A stretch of 64,000 bases of DNA from an uncultured Planctomycetota bacterium (GTDB lineage Bacteria; Planctomycetota; Planctomycetia; Pirellulales; Thermoguttaceae). The stretch spans positions 1 through 64,000 of the forward strand of contig CADBQY010000114.1 in assembly GCA_902796885.1 (NCBI GenBank), given 5' to 3'. Shown here piece by piece: positions 45,941 to 54,540 of this stretch. Each line of letters starts with the position of its first letter. Positions within the stretch are counted from its first letter, which is position 1. Below the pieces are notes generated by a model, which saw only the letters and a program-made list of their open reading frames with translations, was not told the origin of the DNA and made no database searches. Both the position numbers and the translations under genes were made by a program.

Positions 45941-46633
45941 ATGGCAAAAACGGAATTCAGCGACGCGCTGCGCGGGGTCTACCGCGACGTTGACGAGGTC
46001 AACGGCGACGAGCAGACGGTCGATTACAAAGAGGTCAACGCCCTGGCGATCCTTTCGGTTGTCCTGGCGGTCGTTTCGGGCCTCGGCTTCTTTTTCAAGC
46101 CGTTCATCTTCCTGGCGATCGTCGGCTTCCTTTTGGGATTCCTCGCCCTGCGCAAGATACTCCGTGCGCCGGAAGAGCTGAGCGGCATGATACCCGCCAC
46201 GCTCGGAATGGGGCTCGGGATATTGGTCGGTCTTTCGGCGACGATCTTCCAGGTCTGGTATTACTACCACAACGCCCCGCCCGGCTACGAGGTGGTCGAG
46301 TTCGACTCGCTGGGATTCGACAAAAAGGGGAAGATCCGTCCCGAGATCCTTGCGCTCGACGGCAAAAAAGTATATATTACGGGCTATATGTACCCGACCG
46401 ACCGCCATGCCGGGATCGAGAATTTTCAGTTGGTACGTCTTCTGGCGCACTGTAAATTCTGCAGTCCCGGCACGAACCCCGCCGACATGATCGCGGTCAA
46501 TCTCGAAAACGGGATGACGGTCTCGTATCGGGCGAACAAAATCGTCGGGGTCGGCGGGATTCTCTACGTCGATCCGAACTTCAAGCCGGGTGAGATTCCC
46601 TACAGCATCGAAGCCGACGTTTTCCGAAAATAA
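45941..46633 (+). CDS. Membrane protein with C-terminal DUF3299-like domain
   Basis: A 230-residue protein. Two or three hydrophobic helices (about 33-70 and 82-104) precede a soluble domain from about 115: LDGKKVYITGYMYP, then LLAHCKFCSPGTNPADMIAV with paired Cys171/Cys174, and VGGILYVDPNF. This matches the DUF3299 pattern, in which a CxxC-like centre follows an OB-like strand set. DUF3299 genes are often found beside FtsX-type ABC transporters, including zinc-regulated zrg-type loci (recalled association, not checked). The location 54 bases after the permease gene supports a shared role, perhaps metal binding or redox. Confidence 0.72.
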   Translation: MAKTEFSDALRGVYRDVDEVNGDEQTVDYKEVNALAILSVVLAVVSGLGFFFKPFIFLAIVGFLLGFLALRKILRAPEELSGMIPATLGMGLGILVGLSATIFQVWYYYHNAPPGYEVVEFDSLGFDKKGKIRPEILALDGKKVYITGYMYPTDRHAGIENFQLVRLLAHCKFCSPGTNPADMIAVNLENGMTVSYRANKIVGVGGILYVDPNFKPGEIPYSIEADVFRK

Positions 46634-46680
46634 ACAGATTCATCTTTCGTCCCGCGTGCGGGAAGAAGTACCGATCGCCT

Positions 46681-47934
46681 ATGTCCGTCCAACGAAAATA
46701 TATCGCTCGATTCAGCGCCATGCGGCTGATGGGACTTTTCCAGTATAACTCGGAAGTCCCTCTTTTCCGCGGCGCGCGCGTTATTGTACGCACCTCGCGC
46801 GGGCAAGAGGTCGCCACCGTCATGCGCGAAGCCGACGAGGAGTCGATCGCCCGTCTTCCCTACCGGCACGAAGAAGGCTCGGTCCTGCGGATCATGACGC
46901 CCGACGACGAAACCGAATGCCGCCGGATCCACATGGCCGAAAAGGACGAATTCTTCCGCGCCCGCGCGATCATCGAAAAGACCGACCTGGTCATGAACCT
47001 GGTGCGGGTCGAGCACATTTACGGCGGCGAGCGGCTCATCGTCTACTACGTTGCCGACGGACGGATCGATTTCCGGGAACTGGTTCGAATCTTGGCCGCC
47101 GAATTCCAGACGCGGATCCAAATGTATCAGATCGGCGTGCGCGACGAGTCGCGGCTGATGGCCGACGTCGGCGACTGCGGACGCGAGGTCTGCTGCAAGG
47201 CGTTCCTCACTTCGATGATTTCGGTCAACATGAAGATGGCCAAGCTCCAAAAGGCGACCCTCGACCCGACCAAAATCTCCGGCCGATGCGGACGCCTGAA
47301 ATGCTGCCTGACGTATGAATACGAATCGTACAAAGAGCTTCTGTCGATTCTTCCCCCCGTCGGCGCGACCATCGTCACTCCCGAAGGGCCGGGTGTGGTC
47401 GTCGGTCAGGAGCTTCTGGCCAAGCGTCTGCAGGTCGAGCTGAACGACCGAACGCGAAAATATTTCACCATGGACGAAATCGAAGCCGCCGCCGCCGGAC
47501 CTCTTCCCAAAGAGGACCCGGACGCGCAGCTCGAGCGGATCGACGAGACCGGCGGTTTCGATTACCCCGGTTCGAGTCTCCCGACCGAGACGCCGAGCGA
47601 AGCCGCCTCGACCGCTCCGATTCGGCGAAGCGAACGGCGGCGCGGACCGAAAGGGCGCCCGCCCCGCGGGGAACGCCTTCCCGAAGGACGTCCCGAACGG
47701 CGTCACGGCACGCCGGGAAACGCCGGGCCGGCCTACGGCGAACCGCGGCGCGGCGACCGTCCGGCGGGTCCGCGTAAAGGGCCCTCCCGCCCGTTCGAGA
47801 AGAGCGGACCTCCACGACAGGGCGGCGGTCCGAGACCTCCTCGGCAGGCGCCGCCCCCGACCGATTCCCCCCGGCGGTTCCGGCACGAAAACCGAAACCG
47901 CGGTTTCCACCAAAAGAGAAGAGAAAGTGAGTAA
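46681..47934 (+). CDS. ricT: PSP1/RicT (YaaT)-family protein with basic disordered tail
   Basis: The first 270 residues are a PSP1 domain: an N-terminal RGARVIVRTSRGQEVATV, then DLVMNLVRVEHIYGG, GVRDESRLMADVGDCG and the Cys sets CGREVCC and CGRLKCC that ligate iron-sulphur in RicT. In Bacillus RicT works with RicA and RicF to steer RNase Y. The remaining 150 residues are unusual: Pro/Arg/Gly-rich, strongly basic, with motifs such as RRGPKGRPPRGER, a plausible RNA-binding extension. The ribosome site is weak. tyrS starts 8 bases after the stop, so the two are co-transcribed. Confidence 0.85.
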   Translation: MSVQRKYIARFSAMRLMGLFQYNSEVPLFRGARVIVRTSRGQEVATVMREADEESIARLPYRHEEGSVLRIMTPDDETECRRIHMAEKDEFFRARAIIEKTDLVMNLVRVEHIYGGERLIVYYVADGRIDFRELVRILAAEFQTRIQMYQIGVRDESRLMADVGDCGREVCCKAFLTSMISVNMKMAKLQKATLDPTKISGRCGRLKCCLTYEYESYKELLSILPPVGATIVTPEGPGVVVGQELLAKRLQVELNDRTRKYFTMDEIEAAAAGPLPKEDPDAQLERIDETGGFDYPGSSLPTETPSEAASTAPIRRSERRRGPKGRPPRGERLPEGRPERRHGTPGNAGPAYGEPRRGDRPAGPRKGPSRPFEKSGPPRQGGGPRPPRQAPPPTDSPRRFRHENRNRGFHQKRRESE

Positions 47935-47942
47935 GTTTTTCA

Positions 47943-49226
47943 ATGCCTCAGCTTCACGACGTTGTCGCCGACCTGAAATGGCGCGGTCTTCTGAACCAGG
48001 TGACCGACGAATCGATCGATAAATTCCTACTCGAAAAGCCGCGGCTCATCTATACCGGATTCGACCCGACCGGTCCTTCGCTCCATGTGGGGCATCTGGT
48101 GGCGATCATGAACCTGCGCCGCGCCCAACGCGCCGGGCATCGTCCGATCGCTCTGATCGGAGGCGCCACCGGCATGATCGGCGACCCGAGCGGAAAGAGC
48201 GAAGAGCGCCAGCTCCTCACCCCCGAGACGATCGAAAACAACGTCCGTTCGATCCGCGCGCAGATGGAGACGTTCCTCGATTTCGACGAAAAAAGCGGCG
48301 CGCTCCTTCTGAACAACTTCGACTGGATGAAAGGGTTCACCTTTCTCGACTTTCTGCGCGACGTCGGCAAGCATTTTCCGGTCAACGTCATGCTCACGAA
48401 AGACTCGGTCAAGAGCCGGCTCGAGCGAACCGACAGCGGTTTGAGTTATACAGAATTCAGCTATATGCTTCTGCAGTCGTACGACTTTGTGGTACTGAAC
48501 AAACGTTACGGCTGCGAGGTCCAGTTCGGCGGGAGCGACCAGTGGGGAAACATCACCGCCGGAATCGACCTGGCGCGCCGAATGGCCGGGGTTCAGCTCT
48601 ACGGTCTGACAAGCAAACTTTTGGTCAAGAGCGACGGCAAAAAGATGGGGAAAACCGAATCGGGCGCCGTCTGGCTCGATCCCAACCGGACGAGTCCCTA
48701 TCACTTTTACCAGTACTGGGTCAACGTCGACGACGCCGACATTCCGAACGTTCTGCGTTTCTTCACCGACCTGACCGAACCGGAGGCGAACGACCTCCTG
48801 GCCGAACACGCGAAAGACCCGGGGAAACGCCTGCCGCAAAAGCAAATCGCGACGGAACTGACCCGTCTGGTCCACGGCGCGGCCGGACTCGCCGCCGCCG
48901 AAAAGGCCACCCAAATCTTTTTCGGCGCCGAAGTGGCGGAACTTTCCGACTCCCAACTCGGCCCGATCTTCGCCGACGTGCCGAGCGTCGAAATTCCGCG
49001 CGCCGAACTTGAAGCGGGTCTCCCCCTGGTCGACGCGTTGGTTCGCGCCAAGCTCGCCGGCTCGAAAGGGGACGCGCGCCGGACCGTGCAGCAAGGGGGC
49101 GCCTACGTCAACAACCGCCCCGGCGGCGACCTCGACCGGAAACTGACCCTCGACGACCTGGCGAGCGAGACGATGATCGTTCTGCGCAGCGGCAAAAAAC
49201 GCTACGCGCTCATCAAGACGGTCTGA
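47943..49226 (+). CDS. tyrS: Tyrosyl-tRNA synthetase
   Basis: A class I synthetase of 427 residues. YTGFDPTGPSLHVGHLV contains the HIGH-type motif HVGH (about residues 48-51); GDPSGKSEER, YTEFSYMLLQSYDF and QFGGSDQWGNI are the tyrosine-binding signatures; KMGKTE replaces KFGKS as the KMSKS-class loop. The C-terminal S4 RNA-binding domain (about 355-427, ARRTVQQGGAYVNN) is complete. It follows ricT by 8 bases and ends at a strong bidirectional terminator. Length is normal. Confidence 0.96.
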   Translation: MPQLHDVVADLKWRGLLNQVTDESIDKFLLEKPRLIYTGFDPTGPSLHVGHLVAIMNLRRAQRAGHRPIALIGGATGMIGDPSGKSEERQLLTPETIENNVRSIRAQMETFLDFDEKSGALLLNNFDWMKGFTFLDFLRDVGKHFPVNVMLTKDSVKSRLERTDSGLSYTEFSYMLLQSYDFVVLNKRYGCEVQFGGSDQWGNITAGIDLARRMAGVQLYGLTSKLLVKSDGKKMGKTESGAVWLDPNRTSPYHFYQYWVNVDDADIPNVLRFFTDLTEPEANDLLAEHAKDPGKRLPQKQIATELTRLVHGAAGLAAAEKATQIFFGAEVAELSDSQLGPIFADVPSVEIPRAELEAGLPLVDALVRAKLAGSKGDARRTVQQGGAYVNNRPGGDLDRKLTLDDLASETMIVLRSGKKRYALIKTV

Positions 49227-49233
49227 ACCGAAG

Positions 49234-49300
49234 CGGCCGCGCAATAAAAAACGAAGGAAGAGACGCTTTTGTTCTTCCTTCGTTTTTTATTGCGCGGCCG
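49234..49300. terminator. Strong bidirectional terminator (28-bp perfect inverted repeat)
   Basis: Bases 49234-49261 are an exact reverse complement of 49273-49300, with an 11-base loop. Each inner arm, GAAGGAAGA/TCTTCCTTC, is followed by a T6 tract in its own direction, so it stops transcripts of both tyrS and the convergent esterase gene. Confidence 0.93.
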
Positions 49301-49310
49301 AGAAGACGCT

Positions 49311-50585
49311 TCATCTCTGGAGATACCGATCGGCGAAATCGAGATATTGCGCCCAATCGTATTCGGTGAGATCGTGTTTTCCCGTCCGGCGGTGATAGCG
49401 GACGACCGCGCCGACCGGCGCGTCGGCTTCGGGCGGATCGGGCGCCGCTTCGCCGATTCCTTCGGTTCCCAAAAGGCGGTAGACCGGATCGGCGTTATAC
49501 GCCGAAAGGAATTCTCCCGTCGGGTCGGCCCACAGGTCTTCGGACGCGCTGGCGACGTAGACGGGACGGGGAGCGATCAGCGCGATCAGTTCGTGCTGAT
49601 CGAACGGCAGCTCGCCGACACGCCCGACGTACGTTTTGTATTTCGGGCAGAACCAGTGCGGAAAGGCGCGGTTGATGCTTTCGATCGTCTCGCCGAAGTT
49701 CCGGCGGGTGAGCGCCGCGCCGCCGCAGCCGGAATCGTTCGAAACGACGGCCGCAAAACGCGGATCGTTCGCGCCGGCCCAGAGCGTGGTCTTTCCGAGC
49801 CGGGAATGGCCGACGACCGTCACGCGCGACGCGTCGATTTCGGGAATCGTCTCGAGCCCGTCGAGCGCGCGCGAAAGTCCCCACGCCCAGGCGGTGATCG
49901 TCGCGGCGCGCGACTCTTCCGGCACGTCCCGTTCAAACGGCGCGAAGAGCGGATGAACGCCGTTCCGCCGCTGGTCGTCGAAGTCGGGATCGATATCTTC
50001 GTAGAAACCGGTCGCCAGCGCGTAGCCGCGATCGACGATCATCTCGAACGGATACCGGTCTTTTTTATGGCCCCGTCTCTCCCGACCGTCGACTCCGCGC
50101 GTGTGTATCGCTTCGGTATTGTCGGAAATCGAGATCCACGGGTCGGAACAGGTCGTATGGTTCCCCTGGAAGTTCAGAACGAGAAACGCCGGAACCGGCT
50201 TTTCGGCCCCGTTCGGAATACAGATCAGAAGATCGAGTTTCGGCGCGGGGTTCGGCGCGTCGAAATAGACGCGCATTTCTTTAAAGGTCGCCTTTCCGTC
50301 GAACGCGACCGGATCGGTTCGGAGCGTTTCGAACGCGAGACGCGAACGGTCGACGCCCGGCATCACGCCGTACATCTCCCGCCCGAACAGCTCGAGGAGT
50401 TCCGGACGGCGTTTGGCGAACCAGTCGTCGGGCGTCGTCACCGCCGAGCCGTCGCTCGCCGTCAGCGGATCGGGAAGGACGTAGGTCCCGGCGGCCGCCT
50501 CGTCGTAGTTAGGCTCCTGAGCCGGAACGGCGGAGGTGAAAAGCGCCGCCGCGCCGAAAAAAAGGCCGTACAGAAGCTTCGTCAT
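49311..50585 (-). CDS. Secreted CE15 glucuronoyl esterase-like hydrolase
   Basis: A 424-residue exported alpha/beta hydrolase. The signal peptide is MTKLLYGLFFGAAALFTSAVPAQ. The family nucleophile motif GHSRLGKTTLWAG (Ser at about 262) matches CE15 glucuronoyl esterases, which cut ester links between lignin and glucuronoxylan. NFQGNHTT gives the oxyanion-side loop, SNDSGCGGAAL follows, and a His in GKHDLTEYDW near the end completes the triad. AAGGAA precedes the ATG at 50585; a GTG lies one codon earlier. The gene shares a strand with the TPR protein and rpiB but is separated from the TPR gene by 41 bases. Confidence 0.85.
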   Translation of the reverse strand: MTKLLYGLFFGAAALFTSAVPAQEPNYDEAAAGTYVLPDPLTASDGSAVTTPDDWFAKRRPELLELFGREMYGVMPGVDRSRLAFETLRTDPVAFDGKATFKEMRVYFDAPNPAPKLDLLICIPNGAEKPVPAFLVLNFQGNHTTCSDPWISISDNTEAIHTRGVDGRERRGHKKDRYPFEMIVDRGYALATGFYEDIDPDFDDQRRNGVHPLFAPFERDVPEESRAATITAWAWGLSRALDGLETIPEIDASRVTVVGHSRLGKTTLWAGANDPRFAAVVSNDSGCGGAALTRRNFGETIESINRAFPHWFCPKYKTYVGRVGELPFDQHELIALIAPRPVYVASASEDLWADPTGEFLSAYNADPVYRLLGTEGIGEAAPDPPEADAPVGAVVRYHRRTGKHDLTEYDWAQYLDFADRYLQR

Positions 50586-50626
50586 CACTTATTCCTTTAC
50601 GGTTCAGAGGATTATCGGCGATTATT

Positions 50627-52450
50627 TCAGAAGAATTCGACTTCTCCCTCGGGGACAGGGTCGTCGGCCGCGCCGCTTTTTTGCGCCTCTTCGCGCCACG
50701 GTTTTTCGTTTTGGTACGATTCGAGTTCTTTCCGGAACTCGTCGACCCGTTCGTCTTTTTCCTTTTCGGCGAGATCCGTTCCCATTTGGGCGTATTTCCG
50801 CGCGTTTTCAAAGTCGCCCGTTTCGGCATACGCCGCGGCCAGGGTGCTGAGGATATACGTTTCGCGGAAACGCGTCGTCTCGGCGGCGCGGGTCGCCAGA
50901 TCGAGCGCCTTGGCGCCGTCGCGCACGTCGTCTTCGGGACAGGTGGCCAGAAGCCAGGCGTAATTGTTCAGCGAACCGCTGTCCTGGGGATGGTCGGCGA
51001 CGATTTTCTCGTAAACCGCGGCGGCGTCTTGCCAGCGGCCGAACAGCAGATAGATATCGGCTTTGCCGCGCAGGAGGGGGAGCGAGTCGGGATGTGTTTC
51101 AAGGAGAAGGTCGATTTTCGCCATTCCGCCGGTGAAATCGTCGTTCTGCGCCATCACGTAGGCCAATTGCGAGGTCACCCCTTCGTCGTCCGGATTCTGG
51201 CGGCGGATCTTTTCCAAAAGGGGAACCGCGTCGCCGTACCGTTCCTGCTGAATGTAGATCAGCGCCTTGAGCCGGAGCGCTTCGGACAGTCCCGGATTCA
51301 TACCGATCGCGCGGTTCACGTCTTTGAGCGCGTCCTTGAACTCCTTCTTTTGGAGGAACGCCGAGGCCCGCAGATAGAAAATCGCCGCCAGCGGCGTCTC
51401 ATCGATCAGTTTGGTATAGAGTCCGATCGCCTCGTCGTACGCGCCGATCGACGTTAGAAACTCCCCCCGTTCGATCTGGGAGATCAGCGTTTTCTCTTCG
51501 GAGGCGTCGGCTTCGTCGTAGAGTTTAATCGCCTCGTCCTTCCGGTCAAGCGCGGCGAGAATCACCGCTTTCGTCTTTTTGAACCGCGCGTTCTCGCCGT
51601 CGAGTTCCAGCGCCCGATCGATCGACTCGAGCGCTTCCTCCTCCCGATGCGTTTCGGCGCAGCAGAGCGCCAGCAGATTGAGCAGATCGCCGCTTTCCGG
51701 TTCCAGCGCGACGGCGTCCCTCAGATACGCGAGCATCTTTTCGGTGTCGTCTTCGGTCAGCGCGCGGTATTTGAGCGCCATCGCGTAGATATCGGGGCTC
51801 GATTCGCGCGAAAGTTCGATCGCGGCGTCGAGCGCCGCACGCGCCTTGTCGCAATCCCCCTCCGGCAGCATCTGAAGCCGGCCGATCGCCAGCTGGGCCA
51901 GCGCCAGATCCGAGAACTCTTCCGCCGAAGATTCGAGGTCGTCGAGCGCCATCGCGCGGATCACCGGCCAGCCGTTCGGGTACTTGTCGACCGTAATCGA
52001 ATCGTCCATGAAGATCTTCGACAGCGCCAGTCCCCGTTCGAGCTGGGACGAAAGCCTCAGCTGACGGCAATACTCGAGGTTTTCCCCGTCGAGACCTTTC
52101 TTTTCGGCCTCCCGGCAGTAGGCGATCACTTTTCCCAGATCGAGAATCGACGCGGCCGACAGTTTCACCTCGGTCGCCAGGTTCAGAAGGTCTTCGGCGC
52201 TGTTCTCTTGCACGGCGCTTTCGATCTCTTTCGTCAAGTCTTCGGCCGCCGCGCGTTCGGGATCACCGATCTCGTCGCCGCCGTCGGCGGACTCGTCCCC
52301 GTCGGGCGTGTCCTTCTCGGCCTCGGCCTGCGGCTCGTTCAGTTCCGGCGGAGCGGCGGGCGCGGGATTGCCGGCGCCGTACGAAACAGCCGCCGGAGCG
52401 AACGCGAGGGTCAGCGCCGCGCAAAGCGCGATACAGATAGTCCGTTTCAT
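50627..52450 (-). CDS. Secreted TPR-repeat protein
   Basis: A 607-residue protein with a signal peptide (MKRTICIALCAALTLAFAPAAVSYG), an acidic Pro/Glu/Asp linker, and then about ten tetratricopeptide repeats from residue about 150 to 560 (for example DLLNLLALCCAETHREEEALESI and LNNYAWLLATCPEDDVRDG). The last repeat block, with the NxxAWxLAT pattern, is a frequent planctomycete TPR variant. GGAGG lies 8 bases before the ATG at 52450; the upstream in-frame start at 52501 is rejected. It is presumably a periplasmic scaffold; partners are unknown. Confidence 0.82.
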   Translation of the reverse strand: MKRTICIALCAALTLAFAPAAVSYGAGNPAPAAPPELNEPQAEAEKDTPDGDESADGGDEIGDPERAAAEDLTKEIESAVQENSAEDLLNLATEVKLSAASILDLGKVIAYCREAEKKGLDGENLEYCRQLRLSSQLERGLALSKIFMDDSITVDKYPNGWPVIRAMALDDLESSAEEFSDLALAQLAIGRLQMLPEGDCDKARAALDAAIELSRESSPDIYAMALKYRALTEDDTEKMLAYLRDAVALEPESGDLLNLLALCCAETHREEEALESIDRALELDGENARFKKTKAVILAALDRKDEAIKLYDEADASEEKTLISQIERGEFLTSIGAYDEAIGLYTKLIDETPLAAIFYLRASAFLQKKEFKDALKDVNRAIGMNPGLSEALRLKALIYIQQERYGDAVPLLEKIRRQNPDDEGVTSQLAYVMAQNDDFTGGMAKIDLLLETHPDSLPLLRGKADIYLLFGRWQDAAAVYEKIVADHPQDSGSLNNYAWLLATCPEDDVRDGAKALDLATRAAETTRFRETYILSTLAAAYAETGDFENARKYAQMGTDLAEKEKDERVDEFRKELESYQNEKPWREEAQKSGAADDPVPEGEVEFF

Positions 52451-52527
52451 GGTGTCATCCTCCGTTGAATCATAAAAGGGGGACGGCTCGGCACGCCGCA
52501 AACCGCCCCCGGCGCCGACGGCAAGAG

Positions 52528-53007
52528 TTACTTGTCCGTACCGAGATTCTTTTCGATCTGTCTCTTTTCGATCTCCGCGATTTTATCGTTCCGCCGTTTA
52601 TGCCGGCCGCCGGCGAATTCCGATTTCAGCCAGATTTCGACGACACGGTCGATCATCACTTCGCTGAGCAGATCCCCCGACAGACAGAGGACGTTCAGGT
52701 CGTTATGACGGCGGCTCATCTCGGCGGTCACCTCGTCGATCACCGGCGCGGCGCGCACGCCGGGGAACTTATTGGCGACGATACTCATCCCGATCCCCGT
52801 ACCGCAGATCAGGATACCGCGGTCGGCTTCTCCGCGAGAAACCGCTCCGGCGACCACCTTGGCGATGTCGGGATAATCGACGGGCACGTGGGCTTCTTCG
52901 GGGGTCGGTCCGACGTCGACCACTTCATGCCCGAGCCGGCGGAGCAAACCGCTCAAATCGACCCGAACCTGCACGCCGTGATGATCACTGCCAATCATGA
53001 TTTTCAT
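52528..53007 (-). CDS. rpiB: Ribose-5-phosphate isomerase B
   Basis: RpiB interconverts ribose 5-phosphate and ribulose 5-phosphate in the pentose phosphate pathway. The 159-residue protein has MIGSDHHGVQVR (His9/10), the base Cys68 in ILICGTGIGMS, and the anion-binding RRHNDLNVLCL segment. Length matches the family. The ATG at 53007 fits the conserved N-terminus; an upstream start at 53163 would run into the glmM-like gene. It lies 28 bases after that mutase gene, so both may be co-expressed as a sugar-phosphate unit. Confidence 0.94.
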   Translation of the reverse strand: MKIMIGSDHHGVQVRVDLSGLLRRLGHEVVDVGPTPEEAHVPVDYPDIAKVVAGAVSRGEADRGILICGTGIGMSIVANKFPGVRAAPVIDEVTAEMSRRHNDLNVLCLSGDLLSEVMIDRVVEIWLKSEFAGGRHKRRNDKIAEIEKRQIEKNLGTDK

Positions 53008-53035
53008 GGGAAAAACGCTTTCTACTTCAAGTCGT

Positions 53036-54397
53036 TCAGGATTCAATCGACGCGCGGACCTCGTCGCAAAGCGCCTGAGCCGCGCAGGCGTCGGGCGCTT
53101 CGGCGATAATCCGAACGATCGGTTCCGTATTGCTGGCGCGAACCAAAACCCAGCGGTCCGCAAAATCGACCCTCAGCCCGTCGCTTCGGTCGGTCCGATA
53201 TTCCGCGTAATTCGCCTCAAGCCGGTCGAGCGTCTCGGCGACCTTTTCGGCCGGCAGCGACGCTTTCTCTTTGATGATCGCGTAGGAAGGGAGCTCGTCG
53301 GCCAGCGCCGAGACGGGAACGCCGCGCAGCGCCATCGCCTCTAAGATGTTCGCCATTCCGACGAAACTGTCCCGAACCAGACCGACCGCCGGATCGATCG
53401 GCCCGCCGTTCCCCTCGCCGCCGAAAACCGCGTTTTCGGCCAGAAGGAGATCGACCACGTTCGCCTCGCCGACCGGACTGCGGCGGGCGGGAACGCCGAA
53501 CGATTCGGCCACGTCGAGGGTCATTCGGCTCGTCGCGCAGTTAATAACGACCGGACCCGCCTTTTTGGCGAGTTTATGTTTCGCGCAGATCGCCACGGTG
53601 TACTCTTCGCCGATATACCGGCCGTTTTCGTCGATCACCGCCAGGCGGTCGGCGTCGGGATCCTGGCAGAACGCCGCGTCGACCCCGGCGGCGCGGACCT
53701 TTTCGAGAATCCCCGAAAGGTTCGCCGCGGTCGGTTCCGGCGTGTGGGCGAACAGGCCGTTCGGCTCTTCCCCCATGCAGATCACCTCGCAGCCGAGCCG
53801 TTCGAGGAGCGGTTTGCCGAGCACCGCGCCGGCGCCGTGATTCGAGTCGAGTAGAACGCGGAACCTTTTGGCGGCGATCAGTTCGGCGTCGACCGTTTCG
53901 AGCACCGCACCGATATGCGCCGAAATCGTATCGGCGATCTCGCCGCGCCGCCCGAGCCGCTCGGGGGTACGCCACGGCGGGGTCAGTTCGCCCCGTTCGA
54001 GCGCGCGGTACGTTTCGAGAACCTTCTCACCTTCCCGTTTCGGGATCACGCGCCCTTCGCCGGAGAAGAGTTTCAGGCCGTTGAATTCGATCGGATTATG
54101 GCTCGCCGAAATCTGGATCCCCCCCGCGGCGCCCAGACTCCGAATCAGCACGCCGCAAGTCGGCGTGGCGGCCACCCCGCCGACCAAAGTCGGCCGGCCG
54201 ACCGCGTTCAGGGCAGCCGAAATCGCGTCGGCGAAAAGGGAACCGGAATTCCGGCCGTCCCATGTGATCACAAAAGGCGCGCCGTCCGGAATCGAAAGGG
54301 AAAACGCGATCGCGTACCGAACCGCGACTTCCGGCGTCAGCGTCTTACCGACTTCGCCGCGAAGCCCGGAAACGCTGATAATAAGCGGTGCTGACAT
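53036..54397 (-). CDS. glmM: Phosphoglucosamine/phosphohexomutase
   Basis: A 453-residue alpha-D-phosphohexomutase. The active site phosphoserine is in ISASHNP (Ser99), metal ligands in DPDADRLAV (about 243), the sugar-binding loop is GGEGNGGPI and the phosphate-binding loop RASNTEPIVRI. The pattern fits phosphoglucosamine mutase (GlmM), which makes glucosamine-1-phosphate for UDP-GlcNAc, but phosphomannomutase activity cannot be excluded. AGGAGA precedes the ATG. A promoter and an immediately following terminator-like hairpin lie upstream, suggesting attenuation. Confidence 0.85.
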   Translation of the reverse strand: MSAPLIISVSGLRGEVGKTLTPEVAVRYAIAFSLSIPDGAPFVITWDGRNSGSLFADAISAALNAVGRPTLVGGVAATPTCGVLIRSLGAAGGIQISASHNPIEFNGLKLFSGEGRVIPKREGEKVLETYRALERGELTPPWRTPERLGRRGEIADTISAHIGAVLETVDAELIAAKRFRVLLDSNHGAGAVLGKPLLERLGCEVICMGEEPNGLFAHTPEPTAANLSGILEKVRAAGVDAAFCQDPDADRLAVIDENGRYIGEEYTVAICAKHKLAKKAGPVVINCATSRMTLDVAESFGVPARRSPVGEANVVDLLLAENAVFGGEGNGGPIDPAVGLVRDSFVGMANILEAMALRGVPVSALADELPSYAIIKEKASLPAEKVAETLDRLEANYAEYRTDRSDGLRVDFADRWVLVRASNTEPIVRIIAEAPDACAAQALCDEVRASIES

Positions 54398-54451
54398 AAT
54401 CTTCTCCTGTTACTCTCCGGCGGAACGACTGATTTTCGGGGGAACCGGCGT

Positions 54452-54490
54452 AAAAAAGGGCGCGCGGGACAAAAAGTTCCCCGCGGCCCA
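54452..54490 (-). terminator. Terminator or attenuator hairpin in the glmM leader
   Basis: On the minus strand a GC-rich stem (arms about 54480-54489 and 54458-54468, one bulge) is followed directly by T6 (54452-54457). It lies downstream of the predicted glmM start point (near 54493), about 55 bases before the ATG. Confidence 0.7.
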
Positions 54491-54499
54491 TGATCGCCC

Positions 54500-54528
54500 A
54501 TTATATAGCGGCGGAGAGGGATGAACAA
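54500..54528 (-). promoter_or_regulatory. glmM promoter
   Basis: On the minus strand, TTGTTC (54523-54528) and TATAAT (54500-54505) are separated by 17 bases, between the VWA gene stop and glmM. Confidence 0.6.
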
Positions 54529-54540
54529 GACCTCCGGCGA

